Below, piece after piece: positions 1 through 7,585 of a DNA stretch of 35,106 nucleotides. This DNA comes from Rhizobium sp. BK251 (GTDB lineage: Bacteria; Pseudomonadota; Alphaproteobacteria; Rhizobiales; Rhizobiaceae). A model generated the notes under the pieces. The model was not told the DNA's origin, searched no databases, and was given only the letters and a program-made list of their open reading frames with translations. Every line of letters begins with the position of its first letter. The stretch's first letter is position 1. The translations under genes and the position numbers were made by a program. The stretch spans positions 1 through 35,106 of the forward strand of contig NZ_SLUQ01000012.1 in the NCBI RefSeq assembly GCF_004345245.1, read 5' to 3'.

Positions 1-105
1 TCCGGCACCGAAATCAAGATCAACGGCGAAGACCTGCTGATCATGAAGGAAAGCGACGTCTTGGGCATTATCGAAGCTCAGGCCGAGCAGAAGCGCGCCG
101 CGTAA
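1..105 (+). CDS. groES: GroES co-chaperonin, C-terminal end (5' cut by window)
   Basis: The first 34 codons of the window read in frame 1 to a TAA and give a typical GroES C-terminus (GTEIKINGEDLLIMKESDVL, then a short Ala/Gln/Lys/Arg-rich tail). GroES is the 10-kDa heptameric lid of the GroEL chamber. The start and the mobile loop lie outside the window. groEL follows after 52 nt with its own ribosome binding site, the usual groESL order, so both are probably on one heat-inducible transcript whose promoter is upstream of the window. The ending matches the family by eye; the missing part cannot be judged. Confidence 0.93.
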   Translation, partial: SGTEIKINGEDLLIMKESDVLGIIEAQAEQKRAA

Positions 106-157
106 TCACGCATTACCGCCCATCAGTCAAAAAGCTGCCTATTGAAGGAGTGAACAA

Positions 158-1786
158 ATGGCTGCGAAAGAAGTCAAATTCCACACCGATGCCCGTGAAC
201 GCATGCTGCGTGGGGTCGATGTCCTTGCCAACGCCGTGAAGGTCACGCTCGGCCCGAAGGGCCGCAACGTCGTGATCGACAAGTCCTACGGCGCGCCGCG
301 CATTACCAAGGACGGGGTATCGGTTGCCAAGGAAATCGAGCTGGAAGACAAGTTCGAGAACATGGGCGCCCAGATGCTGCGCGAAGTGGCATCGAAAACC
401 AACGATCTCGCCGGCGACGGCACCACCACTGCAACTGTCCTCGCTCAGGCAATCGTCAAGGAGGGGGCCAAGGCCGTCGCCTCCGGCATGAACCCAATGG
501 ACCTGAAACGCGGTATCGATATTGCCGTCGACGCGGTCGTCAAGGAACTGAAGACCAACGCCCGCAAGATCACCAGCAATTCCGAGATCGCCCAAGTGGG
601 CACTGTGTCTGCCAACGGCGACGAGGAGATCGGCAAGTATCTCGCCGAGGCGATGGAAAAGGTTGGCAATGAAGGCGTCATCACCGTCGAGGAAGCCAAG
701 ACCGCCGAGACCGAGCTCGAAGTTGTCGAAGGCATGCAATTCGACCGCGGCTATCTCTCGCCCTACTTTGTCACCAACCAGGACAAAATGCGCGTCGAGT
801 TCGAGGACCCCTATATCCTCATTCACGAGAAAAAGCTGTCGAACCTTCAATCCTTGCTGCCGGTGCTCGAAGCCGTCGTGCAGTCCTCCAAGCCGTTGCT
901 CATCATCTCCGAAGACGTCGAAGGTGAAGCGCTTGCCACACTCGTCGTCAACAAGCTGCGCGGCGGTTTGAAGATTGCTGCCGTGAAGGCTCCCGGCTTC
1001 GGCGACCGCCGCAAGGCGATGCTGGAAGATATCGCCATCCTGACGGGCGGTACCGTCATCTCCGAAGATCTCGGCATCAAGCTTGAGAATGTCACGCTCA
1101 ACATGCTCGGCCGCGCCAAGAAGGTGGCAATCGAGAAGGAAAACACCACGATCATCGATGGCGTCGGTTCAAAGTCTGAAATTGACGGCCGCGTCGCCCA
1201 GATCCGCGCGCAGATCGAAGAGACCACCTCCGACTACGACCGCGAGAAACTGCAAGAGCGTCTTGCCAAGCTCGCCGGTGGCGTTGCCGTTATCCGTGTC
1301 GGCGGCTCGACGGAAGTTGAAGTCAAGGAAAAGAAGGATCGCGTTGACGACGCGCTACATGCAACGCGTGCCGCCGTCGAGGAAGGCATCCTGCCGGGCG
1401 GTGGCGTCGCCCTGCTTCGGGCCGTAAACGCTCTCGACAATCTCCAGACGGCCAACCAGGACCAGAAGGTCGGCATCGAGATCGTCCGGCGCGCGATCGA
1501 AGCACCCGTTCGCCAGATTGCCGAGAATGCTGGCGCCGAAGGCTCCGTCATCGTCGGCAAGCTCCGCGAGAAAACCGACTTCTCCTTCGGCTGGAATGCG
1601 CAGACAGGCGAGTATGGCGATCTCTACGCGCAAGGCGTCATCGACCCTGCGAAGGTCGTGCGCACGGCTCTCCAGGATGCCGCTTCGGTAGCCGGCCTGC
1701 TCGTCACCACGGAAGCCATGATCGCCGAGAAGCCCAAGAAAGACGCCGCACCTGCCCTGCCCGCCGGCGCCGGCATGGACTTCTAA
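158..1786 (+). CDS. groEL: GroEL chaperonin (60 kDa)
   Basis: This is a 542-residue protein that aligns along its whole length with GroEL, the ATP-driven tetradecameric folding chamber of the cytoplasm. Family hallmarks are visible: TLGPKGRNVVIDKSYG near residue 30, the ATP-binding GDGTTTATVLAQ near residue 87, and GILPGGGVALLRA near residue 412. A good Shine-Dalgarno (GAAGGAG, 144-150) precedes the ATG. The C-terminal tail is unusual: it ends in a short Pro/Ala-Gly segment with one GMDF instead of the usual string of GGM repeats. Rhizobia often carry several groEL copies, and this one sits among plasmid-like accessory genes, so I infer a paralogue rather than the housekeeping copy. Confidence 0.97.
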   Translation: MAAKEVKFHTDARERMLRGVDVLANAVKVTLGPKGRNVVIDKSYGAPRITKDGVSVAKEIELEDKFENMGAQMLREVASKTNDLAGDGTTTATVLAQAIVKEGAKAVASGMNPMDLKRGIDIAVDAVVKELKTNARKITSNSEIAQVGTVSANGDEEIGKYLAEAMEKVGNEGVITVEEAKTAETELEVVEGMQFDRGYLSPYFVTNQDKMRVEFEDPYILIHEKKLSNLQSLLPVLEAVVQSSKPLLIISEDVEGEALATLVVNKLRGGLKIAAVKAPGFGDRRKAMLEDIAILTGGTVISEDLGIKLENVTLNMLGRAKKVAIEKENTTIIDGVGSKSEIDGRVAQIRAQIEETTSDYDREKLQERLAKLAGGVAVIRVGGSTEVEVKEKKDRVDDALHATRAAVEEGILPGGGVALLRAVNALDNLQTANQDQKVGIEIVRRAIEAPVRQIAENAGAEGSVIVGKLREKTDFSFGWNAQTGEYGDLYAQGVIDPAKVVRTALQDAASVAGLLVTTEAMIAEKPKKDAAPALPAGAGMDF

Positions 1787-1800
1787 GCGGTAACCGTTGG

Positions 1801-1830
1801 GGCTCGCCCGTCGCCGCGGGCGAGCCTTCG
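1801..1830 (+). terminator. GC-rich hairpin after groEL
   Basis: A perfect 10-bp inverted repeat (GGCTCGCCCG, 1801-1810, with CGGGCGAGCC, 1817-1826) with a 6-nt loop lies 15 nt after the groEL stop. It is followed by TTCG rather than a T-run, so it may be a weak terminator or an mRNA-stabilising 3' hairpin that lowers expression of the next gene. Confidence 0.55.
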
Positions 1831-1846
1831 ACAAGGAGGTGAAAGG

Positions 1847-2107
1847 ATGGTCCATGCAATAACAAAGCCTTCGTTAACTCCCTTCGACAGCCGTGATCTT
1901 GCCGTCTGTCAGAGGGTTTTCGATGATATCCGGTCGGGCGCCGGAATTACCAAGGAGTCCGAGGAAGCGGAGCGAATGGCGGCCATAACAGTGGAATTAT
2001 ACAGGCAAGGTGTTCGCGAGCCGAGCCATCTCAGAACAATGGTCGAAGCCGCGCGAGGTCTCTTCGGGCGTCAGGAAATTCCACCGAGCTCAGCCAAGCA
2101 ACAATGA
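1847..2107 (+). CDS. Small rhizobial stress-island protein (paralogue of the gene at 19267)
   Basis: An 86-residue soluble protein with an excellent ribosome binding site (AAGGAGGTGAAAGG just before the ATG). I do not recognise a named domain. Its central part (about residues 22-74) aligns by eye with the 78-residue product at 19267-19503. Both share Phe-[DN]-Asp, a Thr-Lys-x-Ser-x-Glu-Ala-Glu core, a Leu-Tyr-Arg-x-Gly turn and a final Arg-Gly-Leu. The helical, charged composition suggests a small helical protein. It follows groEL behind the 1801-1830 hairpin and may be co-transcribed at a reduced level. Function unknown. Confidence 0.8.
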   Translation: MVHAITKPSLTPFDSRDLAVCQRVFDDIRSGAGITKESEEAERMAAITVELYRQGVREPSHLRTMVEAARGLFGRQEIPPSSAKQQ

Positions 2108-2138
2108 ACGTCAACTTGGCGTCATATGGGGTCAAGCT

Positions 2139-2561
2139 ATGAGAAAGGAACGCTTCGAAAATTCAACACCAGTGAACGCGGCAGCAGCAATCAGCGTCGC
2201 CCATCTGCTGCATCCGGGCAAACATTTTGGTCATCCCCGCGACGTCCTTGCGGCCGACGAAATCGGCAGGGACGAAAAACGCGCCATTCTTGCGTCGTGG
2301 GCATCCGACATCTTCGCCATCGAATCCGTTCCGGCTCTTCGCCTTTATCCCGGCACGGACAAGGCCGTCTCCTATGACGAGATCATCGAGGCGCTGAAGA
2401 CGTTGGACCGGTCTGATATGCTGCCTGGAAAGCAGGACGCATCTCGTAATCAAGACAATCAGAGGTGCCGTCGTCGCCGAGTTCAATCACATCGGTTTGG
2501 CGGCCTTGGTCTGTGCAGCTATCGGAAAGGAGCCCGTCGCCGACAACCATTCGAGATATAG
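2139..2561 (+). CDS. Rhizobial hypothetical protein with the 'HPRDVL-EKRAILASWASD' module; tail probably frameshifted
   Basis: The ATG at 2139 gives a 140-residue frame. Residues about 25-92 form a compact module (HPGKHFGHPRDVL, then DEKRAILASWASDIFAIE, then SYDEIIEALKTLD). The same module recurs at the C-terminus of the 7586 gene and as a remnant at 12012. After residue about 95 the frame becomes Arg/Gln-rich and poor in GC3. From about 2436 the third plus frame reads much better (LVIKTIRGAVVAEFNHIGL and on). Either the C-terminus has frameshifted or a second short gene is fused by decay. The ribosome binding site is weak. Function unknown; the repeated association with heat-shock genes suggests a stress role. 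Confidence 0.65.
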   Translation: MRKERFENSTPVNAAAAISVAHLLHPGKHFGHPRDVLAADEIGRDEKRAILASWASDIFAIESVPALRLYPGTDKAVSYDEIIEALKTLDRSDMLPGKQDASRNQDNQRCRRRRVQSHRFGGLGLCSYRKGARRRQPFEI

Positions 2562-2648
2562 ACGACTTTGCACCTGCCGCGTGCCTCTTTGAGGACGCGA
2601 ACATGATTTTTACCGTCGACTCTTTGCTCAATAGAGGAGGTTTTGCCG

Positions 2649-3743
2649 ATGAAGATCGCTCAGATCGCACCACTTGCCGAAAGTGTTCCGCCCAAGCTCT
2701 ATGGTGGAACCGAGCGCATTGTTTCCTATCTCACTGACGCACTCGTCGCCCAAGGTCACGACGTCACACTTTTTGCCAGCGGAGATTCGATCACCGCGGC
2801 GAAGCTCGTGTCGTCCTCAGATGTGGCGCTCCGTCTTAATCCTGCCGTCAAAGATCACCTGCCGCATCAGGTTGTGATGCTGGAGGAAATTCGCCGGCGG
2901 GCGCACGAATTCGATGTGCTGCACTTCCACATCGATCTATTACATTTCCCGCTGATCCGCGAGTTTGCCGACCGGACGGTGACGACGCTGCACGGCCGCC
3001 TTGACCTGCCGGACCTCAAGCCCTTCTACTCGGCTTTTCCCGATATCCCGCTGGTGTCGATCTCGAATGATCAGCGCCGCCCAATGCCGCCGGTCAACTG
3101 GTCAGGGACGGTCTATCATGGCCTGCCTCGCGAGCTGCTGCCATTCAGGGAAAAGCCGAAGGGCAACTACCTCGCGTTCCTCGGGCGAATATCGCCGGAG
3201 AAACGGCCTGACCGGGCAATCGAAATCGCGGCGAAAGTTGGCATGCCCTTAAAGATGGCCGCAAAGATCGACAATGCGGACAAGGCCTATTGGGAAACGG
3301 TGATCGAGCCGATGGTGAGACGCCATCCGAACGTCGAATTCATCGGCGAGATCAACGAGCGTCAGAAGGCCGACTTCCTCGGCAACGCCGGCGCCCTGCT
3401 TTTCCCGATCGACTGGCCCGAGCCGTTCGGACTGGTCATGATTGAAGCCATGGCCTGTGGCACACCTGTCATCGCGTTCGGATGCGGGTCCGTGCCGGAG
3501 GTCATTGACAACGGTGTCTCCGGAATCCTCGTCGATAGCGTGGCCGACGCGGCCGAGAACGTCGAATGGGCACTCAAGATGGATCGAAAGAAAGTTCGCG
3601 CGGCCTTCGAGAAGCGCTTTAGCGCCGAGCGGATGGCACGGGACTATCTGGACATCTACCGCAATCTTCCGGGCGTGCGTACCAAGGCCGCCCCGTTGCG
3701 CCGTGCCAACGGCCAGGACCTTGATCTGCAGATCGTGGCATAA
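2649..3743 (+). CDS. Glycosyltransferase family 4 (GT-B, retaining)
   Basis: The protein has 364 residues from the ATG at 2649, which lies 8 nt after AGAGGAGG; a TTG six bases earlier is in frame but worse placed. The N-terminal Rossmann half carries the YGGTERIV loop near residue 18. The C-terminal donor-binding half starts at FLGRISPEKRPD (residue about 178) and holds the E-x7-E motif (Glu258 in WPEPFGLVMIEA, Glu266). These are GT4 features for transfer from a nucleotide- or phospho-sugar. The acceptor cannot be read from sequence. It sits 16 nt upstream of a glycogen-debranching-type enzyme, so a role in glucan or trehalose-like storage/osmoprotectant metabolism is plausible. Confidence 0.9.
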   Translation: MKIAQIAPLAESVPPKLYGGTERIVSYLTDALVAQGHDVTLFASGDSITAAKLVSSSDVALRLNPAVKDHLPHQVVMLEEIRRRAHEFDVLHFHIDLLHFPLIREFADRTVTTLHGRLDLPDLKPFYSAFPDIPLVSISNDQRRPMPPVNWSGTVYHGLPRELLPFREKPKGNYLAFLGRISPEKRPDRAIEIAAKVGMPLKMAAKIDNADKAYWETVIEPMVRRHPNVEFIGEINERQKADFLGNAGALLFPIDWPEPFGLVMIEAMACGTPVIAFGCGSVPEVIDNGVSGILVDSVADAAENVEWALKMDRKKVRAAFEKRFSAERMARDYLDIYRNLPGVRTKAAPLRRANGQDLDLQIVA

Positions 3744-3759
3744 GCCGGAGGCCATCAGC

Positions 3760-5964
3760 ATGTCGATCGCTTCTGTACACGACGGTTCCGCGCCTAAAGG
3801 CGGCCACGCACCGATGGCGCAATTTTTCATCCCGGCGACCGCGTCGCTGCAGGAGCGGCGGCCACGCACCCTGAAGCACGGCGACACGTTCGCCGTCTTC
3901 GACCACAATGGTGACGCACTCTCCGGGCCTGGCAGCCCGGAAGGCATTTTCCATCGGGACACGCGTTACCTCTCCCATCTCCATCTGACGATCAATGGCA
4001 AGCGCCCGATGCTTCTGTCGTCAACGCTGCGCGACGACAATGCCACCTTAACCTGCGACTTGACCAATCCCGACCTCTTTGATGGGAAGGGGAAGCTCAC
4101 CCTTGAGCATGATCTCATCCATATGCGCAGGACACGCTTCCTGTGGAATGCTGGATGTTACGAGCGCCTGGCCGTAAAGAACTACGACGAGCGACGACAG
4201 CAAGTGCGCATCGAAATTTCGTTCAGGGCGGACTTTGCCGATCTGTTCGAGGTTCGCGGAACCGTCAGAGCGAAGAAAGGTCAGGAGCTTCCGGCCGTGT
4301 TGGAAGAGGATCGCGTCTTCCTCTCCTATATCGGCCTCGACGATCAGAAGCGCATCACGCAGTTGTCCTTCGATCCGCGCCCAAACCAAATTGAGATCGG
4401 CCATGTCATTTATGATCTTGATCTGGCGCCACATGAAACGCGGTCGCTGTTCATCCAGATAGGCTGCAACCAAGCCAGAGACGAGCGCCCCGGCTACCAG
4501 TCGTTCTTTCTGGGCCTGCGGGATGCCCGCCGTGCTTTGCGTTCTTCTTCCTCCCGTGCCGCATCGATCATCACGTCAAACGAGATATTCAATGAAGTAG
4601 CACGTCGCAGCATCTCTGACCTCACCATGCTGATGACCGACAAGCCCGAAGGTCCCTATCCTTATGCCGGCATTCCCTGGTTCAGCACCGTTTTTGGCCG
4701 CGACGCACTGATCACCGCGCTCGAAACGCTGTGGCTCGATCCGCACATTGCCCGCGGCGTACTTGGCCATCTTGCCGCAAACCAGGCGACAGAAGTTGAT
4801 CCGGCAGCAGACGCCGAGCCCGGCAAAATTCTGCATGAAGTACGGTATGGCGAGATGGCTGAACTGGGTGAAGTGCCGTTCCGCCGTTATTACGGCAGCA
4901 TCGATTCCACGCCATTGTTCGTCCTGCTGGCAGGCGCGTATCTAAAGCGATCAGGCGATCTTGCCACAATCAATCGCCTTCTGCCGAATATCGAGGCAGC
5001 GCTCACCTGGATCGATGAACACGGCGATCGCGACGGTGATGGCTTTGTCGAATACGGGCGGCTGACGCAAGAAGGATTGATCAATCAGGCCTGGAAAGAC
5101 AGCCACGACTCCGTGTTCCATGCTGACGGCACGCTCGCCAAAGGCCCGATCGCCATTGCCGAGGTTCAGGCCTATGTTTATGGCGCCTGGCAGGCAGCTG
5201 CCGAGATCTTCCGCCGGCTCGGCAGACCTGAACGCGCGGCAAAGTTCCTGGCACGGGCCGAAGGCCTGCGTCGTGCCTTCGATACGAGCTTCTTCGACGA
5301 GGAGCTTGGCACCTTTGTGCTTGCGCTCGATGGGGACAAGCGGCCTTGCAGGGTTCGCTCTTCGAATGCCGGTCATGCCCTGTTCACCGGTATCGCCTAC
5401 CCAGAGCGAGCCGTCCAAGTTGCCAGGACACTGATGAGCGCCTCGTCCTTCTGCGGTTGGGGCATCCGCACCATCGCGTCTACCGAGGCACGCTACAATC
5501 CGATGAGCTATCATAATGGCTCGGTCTGGCCGCATGATAATGCAATGATCGCCAGCGGTCTTGCCCGCTATGGCTACCGGGCTGAAGCGGCACGTATTTT
5601 TGAAGGGCTCTTTGCCTCGTCGACATATATTGACCTGCGCCGCCTTCCCGAACTGTTCTGCGGCTTTCCGCGCCAGCGGGCTCAGGGACCGACCTTTTAT
5701 CCAGTTGCTTGCTCTCCGCAGGCATGGGCGGCAGCAGCACCGCTCCTTCTTCTGCAATCCTGCCTCGGCCTCGACTTCGAACCGAATGCTCAGATCATCA
5801 GCTTCACCGAGCCGCAATTGCCCTCTTTCATGGATGAAGTGATCCTGCGACACCTGCAGGTCGCAAACGGCTGGGCCGACATTGCCTTACGCCGCTCGGG
5901 ACGCAGCGTCGTCGTAGACACCCTCGGTCGACGGGGCGAGGTTCGCGTATTGACCACCGCTTAG
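3760..5964 (+). CDS. Amylo-alpha-1,6-glucosidase (bacterial glycogen debranching enzyme type)
   Basis: The 734-residue protein starts at the ATG at 3760 behind CCGGAGG (3745-3751). The longer open frame upstream overlaps the glycosyltransferase and looks like its shadow. An N-terminal beta-rich domain (FAVFDHNGDAL near residue 45, GIFHRDTRYLSHL near 62) matches the GDE_N_bis type. The C-terminal (alpha/alpha)6-barrel has GIPWFSTVFGRDALI at about 304-318 and GSVWPHDNAMIASGL near 587-601, where the catalytic acids of such barrels lie. The family hydrolyses alpha-1,6 branch glucose of glycogen-like glucans; several homologues remain uncharacterised. No signal peptide, so cytoplasmic. It forms a two-gene operon with the preceding glycosyltransferase. 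Confidence 0.92.
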   Translation: MSIASVHDGSAPKGGHAPMAQFFIPATASLQERRPRTLKHGDTFAVFDHNGDALSGPGSPEGIFHRDTRYLSHLHLTINGKRPMLLSSTLRDDNATLTCDLTNPDLFDGKGKLTLEHDLIHMRRTRFLWNAGCYERLAVKNYDERRQQVRIEISFRADFADLFEVRGTVRAKKGQELPAVLEEDRVFLSYIGLDDQKRITQLSFDPRPNQIEIGHVIYDLDLAPHETRSLFIQIGCNQARDERPGYQSFFLGLRDARRALRSSSSRAASIITSNEIFNEVARRSISDLTMLMTDKPEGPYPYAGIPWFSTVFGRDALITALETLWLDPHIARGVLGHLAANQATEVDPAADAEPGKILHEVRYGEMAELGEVPFRRYYGSIDSTPLFVLLAGAYLKRSGDLATINRLLPNIEAALTWIDEHGDRDGDGFVEYGRLTQEGLINQAWKDSHDSVFHADGTLAKGPIAIAEVQAYVYGAWQAAAEIFRRLGRPERAAKFLARAEGLRRAFDTSFFDEELGTFVLALDGDKRPCRVRSSNAGHALFTGIAYPERAVQVARTLMSASSFCGWGIRTIASTEARYNPMSYHNGSVWPHDNAMIASGLARYGYRAEAARIFEGLFASSTYIDLRRLPELFCGFPRQRAQGPTFYPVACSPQAWAAAAPLLLLQSCLGLDFEPNAQIISFTEPQLPSFMDEVILRHLQVANGWADIALRRSGRSVVVDTLGRRGEVRVLTTA

Positions 5965-5995
5965 GCAAGCCGCTTCCAGACAGGCGTCTTGCCTA
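5962..5995. terminator. Inverted repeat between convergent genes
   Basis: TAGGCAAG (5962-5969) is repeated in inverse as CTTGCCTA (5988-5995) with an 18-nt centre. It spans the stop codons of the debranching enzyme (plus) and of the next small gene (minus). It could act as a short bidirectional terminator, although no T-run follows on either side. Confidence 0.35.
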
Positions 5996-6214
5996 GTCCA
6001 GTTCGTCGTTGTCTGAGACCAGCAGGTCAATCAACAAGGCGATTTTGCCCGTGGGTGGCGGCCGTCGTTCATTCATCAACGCTTCGTCATTGTTGACCCA
6101 TGCGAAAGCTTCCGCCAGTTCAGCCTGACTGGCACCAGTGGCCACGACATCAGCTATCAAAGTTTCGTCGACAGGTCCGAGGATGTCGATGACGTCTTCG
6201 GAGGTCATTGTCAT
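5993..6214 (-). CDS. Small acidic protein, divergent from the heat-shock unit
   Basis: From the ATG at 6214 this is a 73-residue acidic protein. AAAAGGAGAA is well placed upstream on the minus strand, which decides against the longer 100-residue frame. Residues about 4-55 look helical (SEDVIDILGPVDETLIADVV, a QAELAEAFAWVNND turn). I do not recognise a Pfam domain. It is transcribed away from the hsp20 operon and shares the AT-rich gap 6215-6300. Probably a conserved rhizobial hypothetical; function unknown. Confidence 0.75.
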   Translation of the reverse strand: MTMTSEDVIDILGPVDETLIADVVATGASQAELAEAFAWVNNDEALMNERRPPPTGKIALLIDLLVSDNDELD

Positions 6215-6299
6215 GCCGATTTCTCCTTTTGTATCACCACACGAATCTGGTGGCCCAAACAAAAAAATCAAATTTTTTACACCAGGCAATTCCACAGCT

Positions 6300-6328
6300 C
6301 TTGAAACCGCAAGCCACTGAATTATATT
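6300..6328 (+). promoter_or_regulatory. Candidate RpoH (sigma32-type) promoter of the hsp20 unit
   Basis: CTTGAA at 6300-6305 is followed after 16 nt by TTATAT (6322-6327). The -35 fits the rhizobial RpoH consensus (CTTGAA) exactly; the -10 is a partial match. It lies directly upstream of the ROSE leader, a combination known for rhizobial small heat-shock genes. Confidence 0.6.
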
Positions 6329-6336
6329 GATATTGT

Positions 6337-6432
6337 TCGATCGCCCAATGGGGATCGACAGGTCCAGGAGGCGCCATTGTGCTCTTGGCGCCTCCTTGTA
6401 TCCATGTTGCTTACAAGGAGGATATGGTTATG
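6337..6432 (+). promoter_or_regulatory. ROSE-type RNA thermometer in the hsp20 leader
   Basis: The leader folds into three successive hairpins: 6337-6358 (TCGATC with GATCGA), 6366-6396 (an 11-bp perfect stem starting AGGAGGCGCCA) and 6402-6427. In the last one CCAUGUU pairs with AUAUGG plus part of the Shine-Dalgarno. The motif UUGCU (6407-6411) lies opposite AGGAGG (6416-6421) with G6409 left bulged. This bulged-G UUGCU/anti-SD arrangement is the signature of ROSE elements, which melt at heat-shock temperature and free the ribosome binding site. The pairing was worked out by hand. Confidence 0.85.
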
Positions 6433-6906
6433 AGGACAAACCTCGATTTTTCTCCCCTGTTCCGGTCGAGCATCGGCTTCGACCGAATGCTGAACGCGCT
6501 CGAGGCTGCAAGCCGCATCGAGACGATCGACAACTGGCCGCCTTACGACATCGTCAAGACCGGTGAGGATGAGTACCGCATTGCCATGGCAGTGGCGGGC
6601 TTCACGCAGGACGAACTGACGATCACGCAAGAGCAGAACATGCTCTTCGTATCGGGTCAGAAGGCGAATGCCGACGATGTGCAGTATCTGCATCGCGGCA
6701 TCGCCGGCCGCTCGTTCCAGCGCCGGTTCGAACTTGCCGACCACGTCAAGGTCGTCGGCGCCGGTCTCGTCAACGGTCTGCTGACCATCGATCTCAAGCG
6801 CGAAATCCCTGAAGCGATGAAGCCGCGCCAGATCGCGATTTCGACCGACACGGCTATGCCGCAGGCCGAGATCAAGCAGATCGAAGCAGAGAAGCACGCG
6901 GCTTAA
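6430..6906 (+). CDS. Small heat-shock protein Hsp20 (IbpA type)
   Basis: The protein has 158 residues from the ATG at 6430, 8 nt after AAGGAGG (6415-6421); an earlier ATG at 6424 is too close to the Shine-Dalgarno and lies inside the ROSE stem. The alpha-crystallin domain spans about residues 35-140, with YDIVKTGEDEYRIAMAVAGF and the late VVGAGLVNGLLTIDLKREIP element (Gly-Leu-Leu-x-Ile-x-Leu in place of the common GVL signature). Hsp20 proteins form oligomers that hold unfolding proteins for the ATP-dependent chaperones. It is the first gene of the five-gene heat unit and is probably controlled by both RpoH and the RNA thermometer. Confidence 0.95.
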   Translation: MRTNLDFSPLFRSSIGFDRMLNALEAASRIETIDNWPPYDIVKTGEDEYRIAMAVAGFTQDELTITQEQNMLFVSGQKANADDVQYLHRGIAGRSFQRRFELADHVKVVGAGLVNGLLTIDLKREIPEAMKPRQIAISTDTAMPQAEIKQIEAEKHAA

Positions 6907-6935
6907 GCTCCAGCAACAGCATAGTCGGGAAAGAC

Positions 6936-6960
6936 GGCGCCGGGTATATCGTCCGGCGCC
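6936..6960 (+). other. Intercistronic hairpin between the two hsp20 genes
   Basis: GGCGCCGG (6936-6943) and CCGGCGCC (6953-6960) form a perfect 8-bp stem around a 9-nt loop. No T-run follows, so this is more likely an mRNA-processing or stability hairpin, or partial attenuator, than a full terminator. Confidence 0.5.
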
Positions 6961-7004
6961 ACCAGAGAAGCTTTGCCAATCGAACCAACGGAAAGGAGAA
7001 AACC

Positions 7005-7514
7005 ATGAGTGTTCGTGATCTGATTCCCTGGGGCCGAAACAATGGCAACCAGGCCCCGACTGTCCTGCGCGACGACGACCGGGATCCCTTCCTGTCGCTG
7101 CATCGCGAGGTGAACCGCCTGTTCGACGACGTCTTCCGCGGCTTCGGCTCCGGCCTGCCGGCCTTCGGAAGCGCTTCTGCCTTCGGCGCCGGCTGGCCGA
7201 ACGTCGAGATCGCCGATACCGACAAGGAGATCAAGGTGACCGCCGAGGTGCCCGGCCTTGAAGAAAAGGACATCGAAGTCCTGCTCAACGACGGCGTGCT
7301 GACGCTGAGAGGTGAGAAGCGCTCCGAGAACGAAGACAAGGATCGTCAGTTCTCCGAGCGCTACTACGGCCGTTTCGAGCGCCGCATCCCGCTCGGCGTC
7401 GAGGTCGATGAAGACAAGGTCGCTGCCAGCTTCAGGAACGGCGTTTTGACCGTGACCCTGCCGAAGACCGAGAAGGCGCAGACGCAGGTCAAGCGGATCG
7501 CCATCAAGAGCTAA
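7005..7514 (+). CDS. Small heat-shock protein Hsp20 (class C / HspC type)
   Basis: A 169-residue protein. The N-terminus has PFLSLHREVNRLFDDVF (about 29-45) typical of bacterial Hsp20. The alpha-crystallin domain runs from about residue 64 to 165, with EVPGLEEKDIEVLLNDGVLT and the signature FRNGVLTVTLPK near the end. GGAAAGGAG precedes the start. It differs strongly from the first Hsp20, so the pair is two classes in tandem, as is usual in rhizobia, and may form distinct oligomers. A short hairpin (6971-6995) could mask part of its ribosome binding site. Confidence 0.95.
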   Translation: MSVRDLIPWGRNNGNQAPTVLRDDDRDPFLSLHREVNRLFDDVFRGFGSGLPAFGSASAFGAGWPNVEIADTDKEIKVTAEVPGLEEKDIEVLLNDGVLTLRGEKRSENEDKDRQFSERYYGRFERRIPLGVEVDEDKVAASFRNGVLTVTLPKTEKAQTQVKRIAIKS

Positions 7515-7585
7515 CCGAACCAGCCTGCCCGGCGGCCGGCCTTGTTGGGGGCCGCCGGCATCCTTCGCCAATAGGGAGGGATAAA

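Noticed and set aside
113..850. Long minus-strand open frame opposite groEL (and similar frames opposite 3760-5964, 7005-7514, 9181-10566)
   Set aside because: High-GC antisense shadows: no ribosome site, no conserved motif, and codon bias that follows the sense gene.
3442..3759. Upstream extension of the debranching enzyme frame
   Set aside because: It overlaps the glycosyltransferase gene entirely and is Arg/Ser-rich; the ATG at 3760 has a good ribosome site and the family N-terminus.
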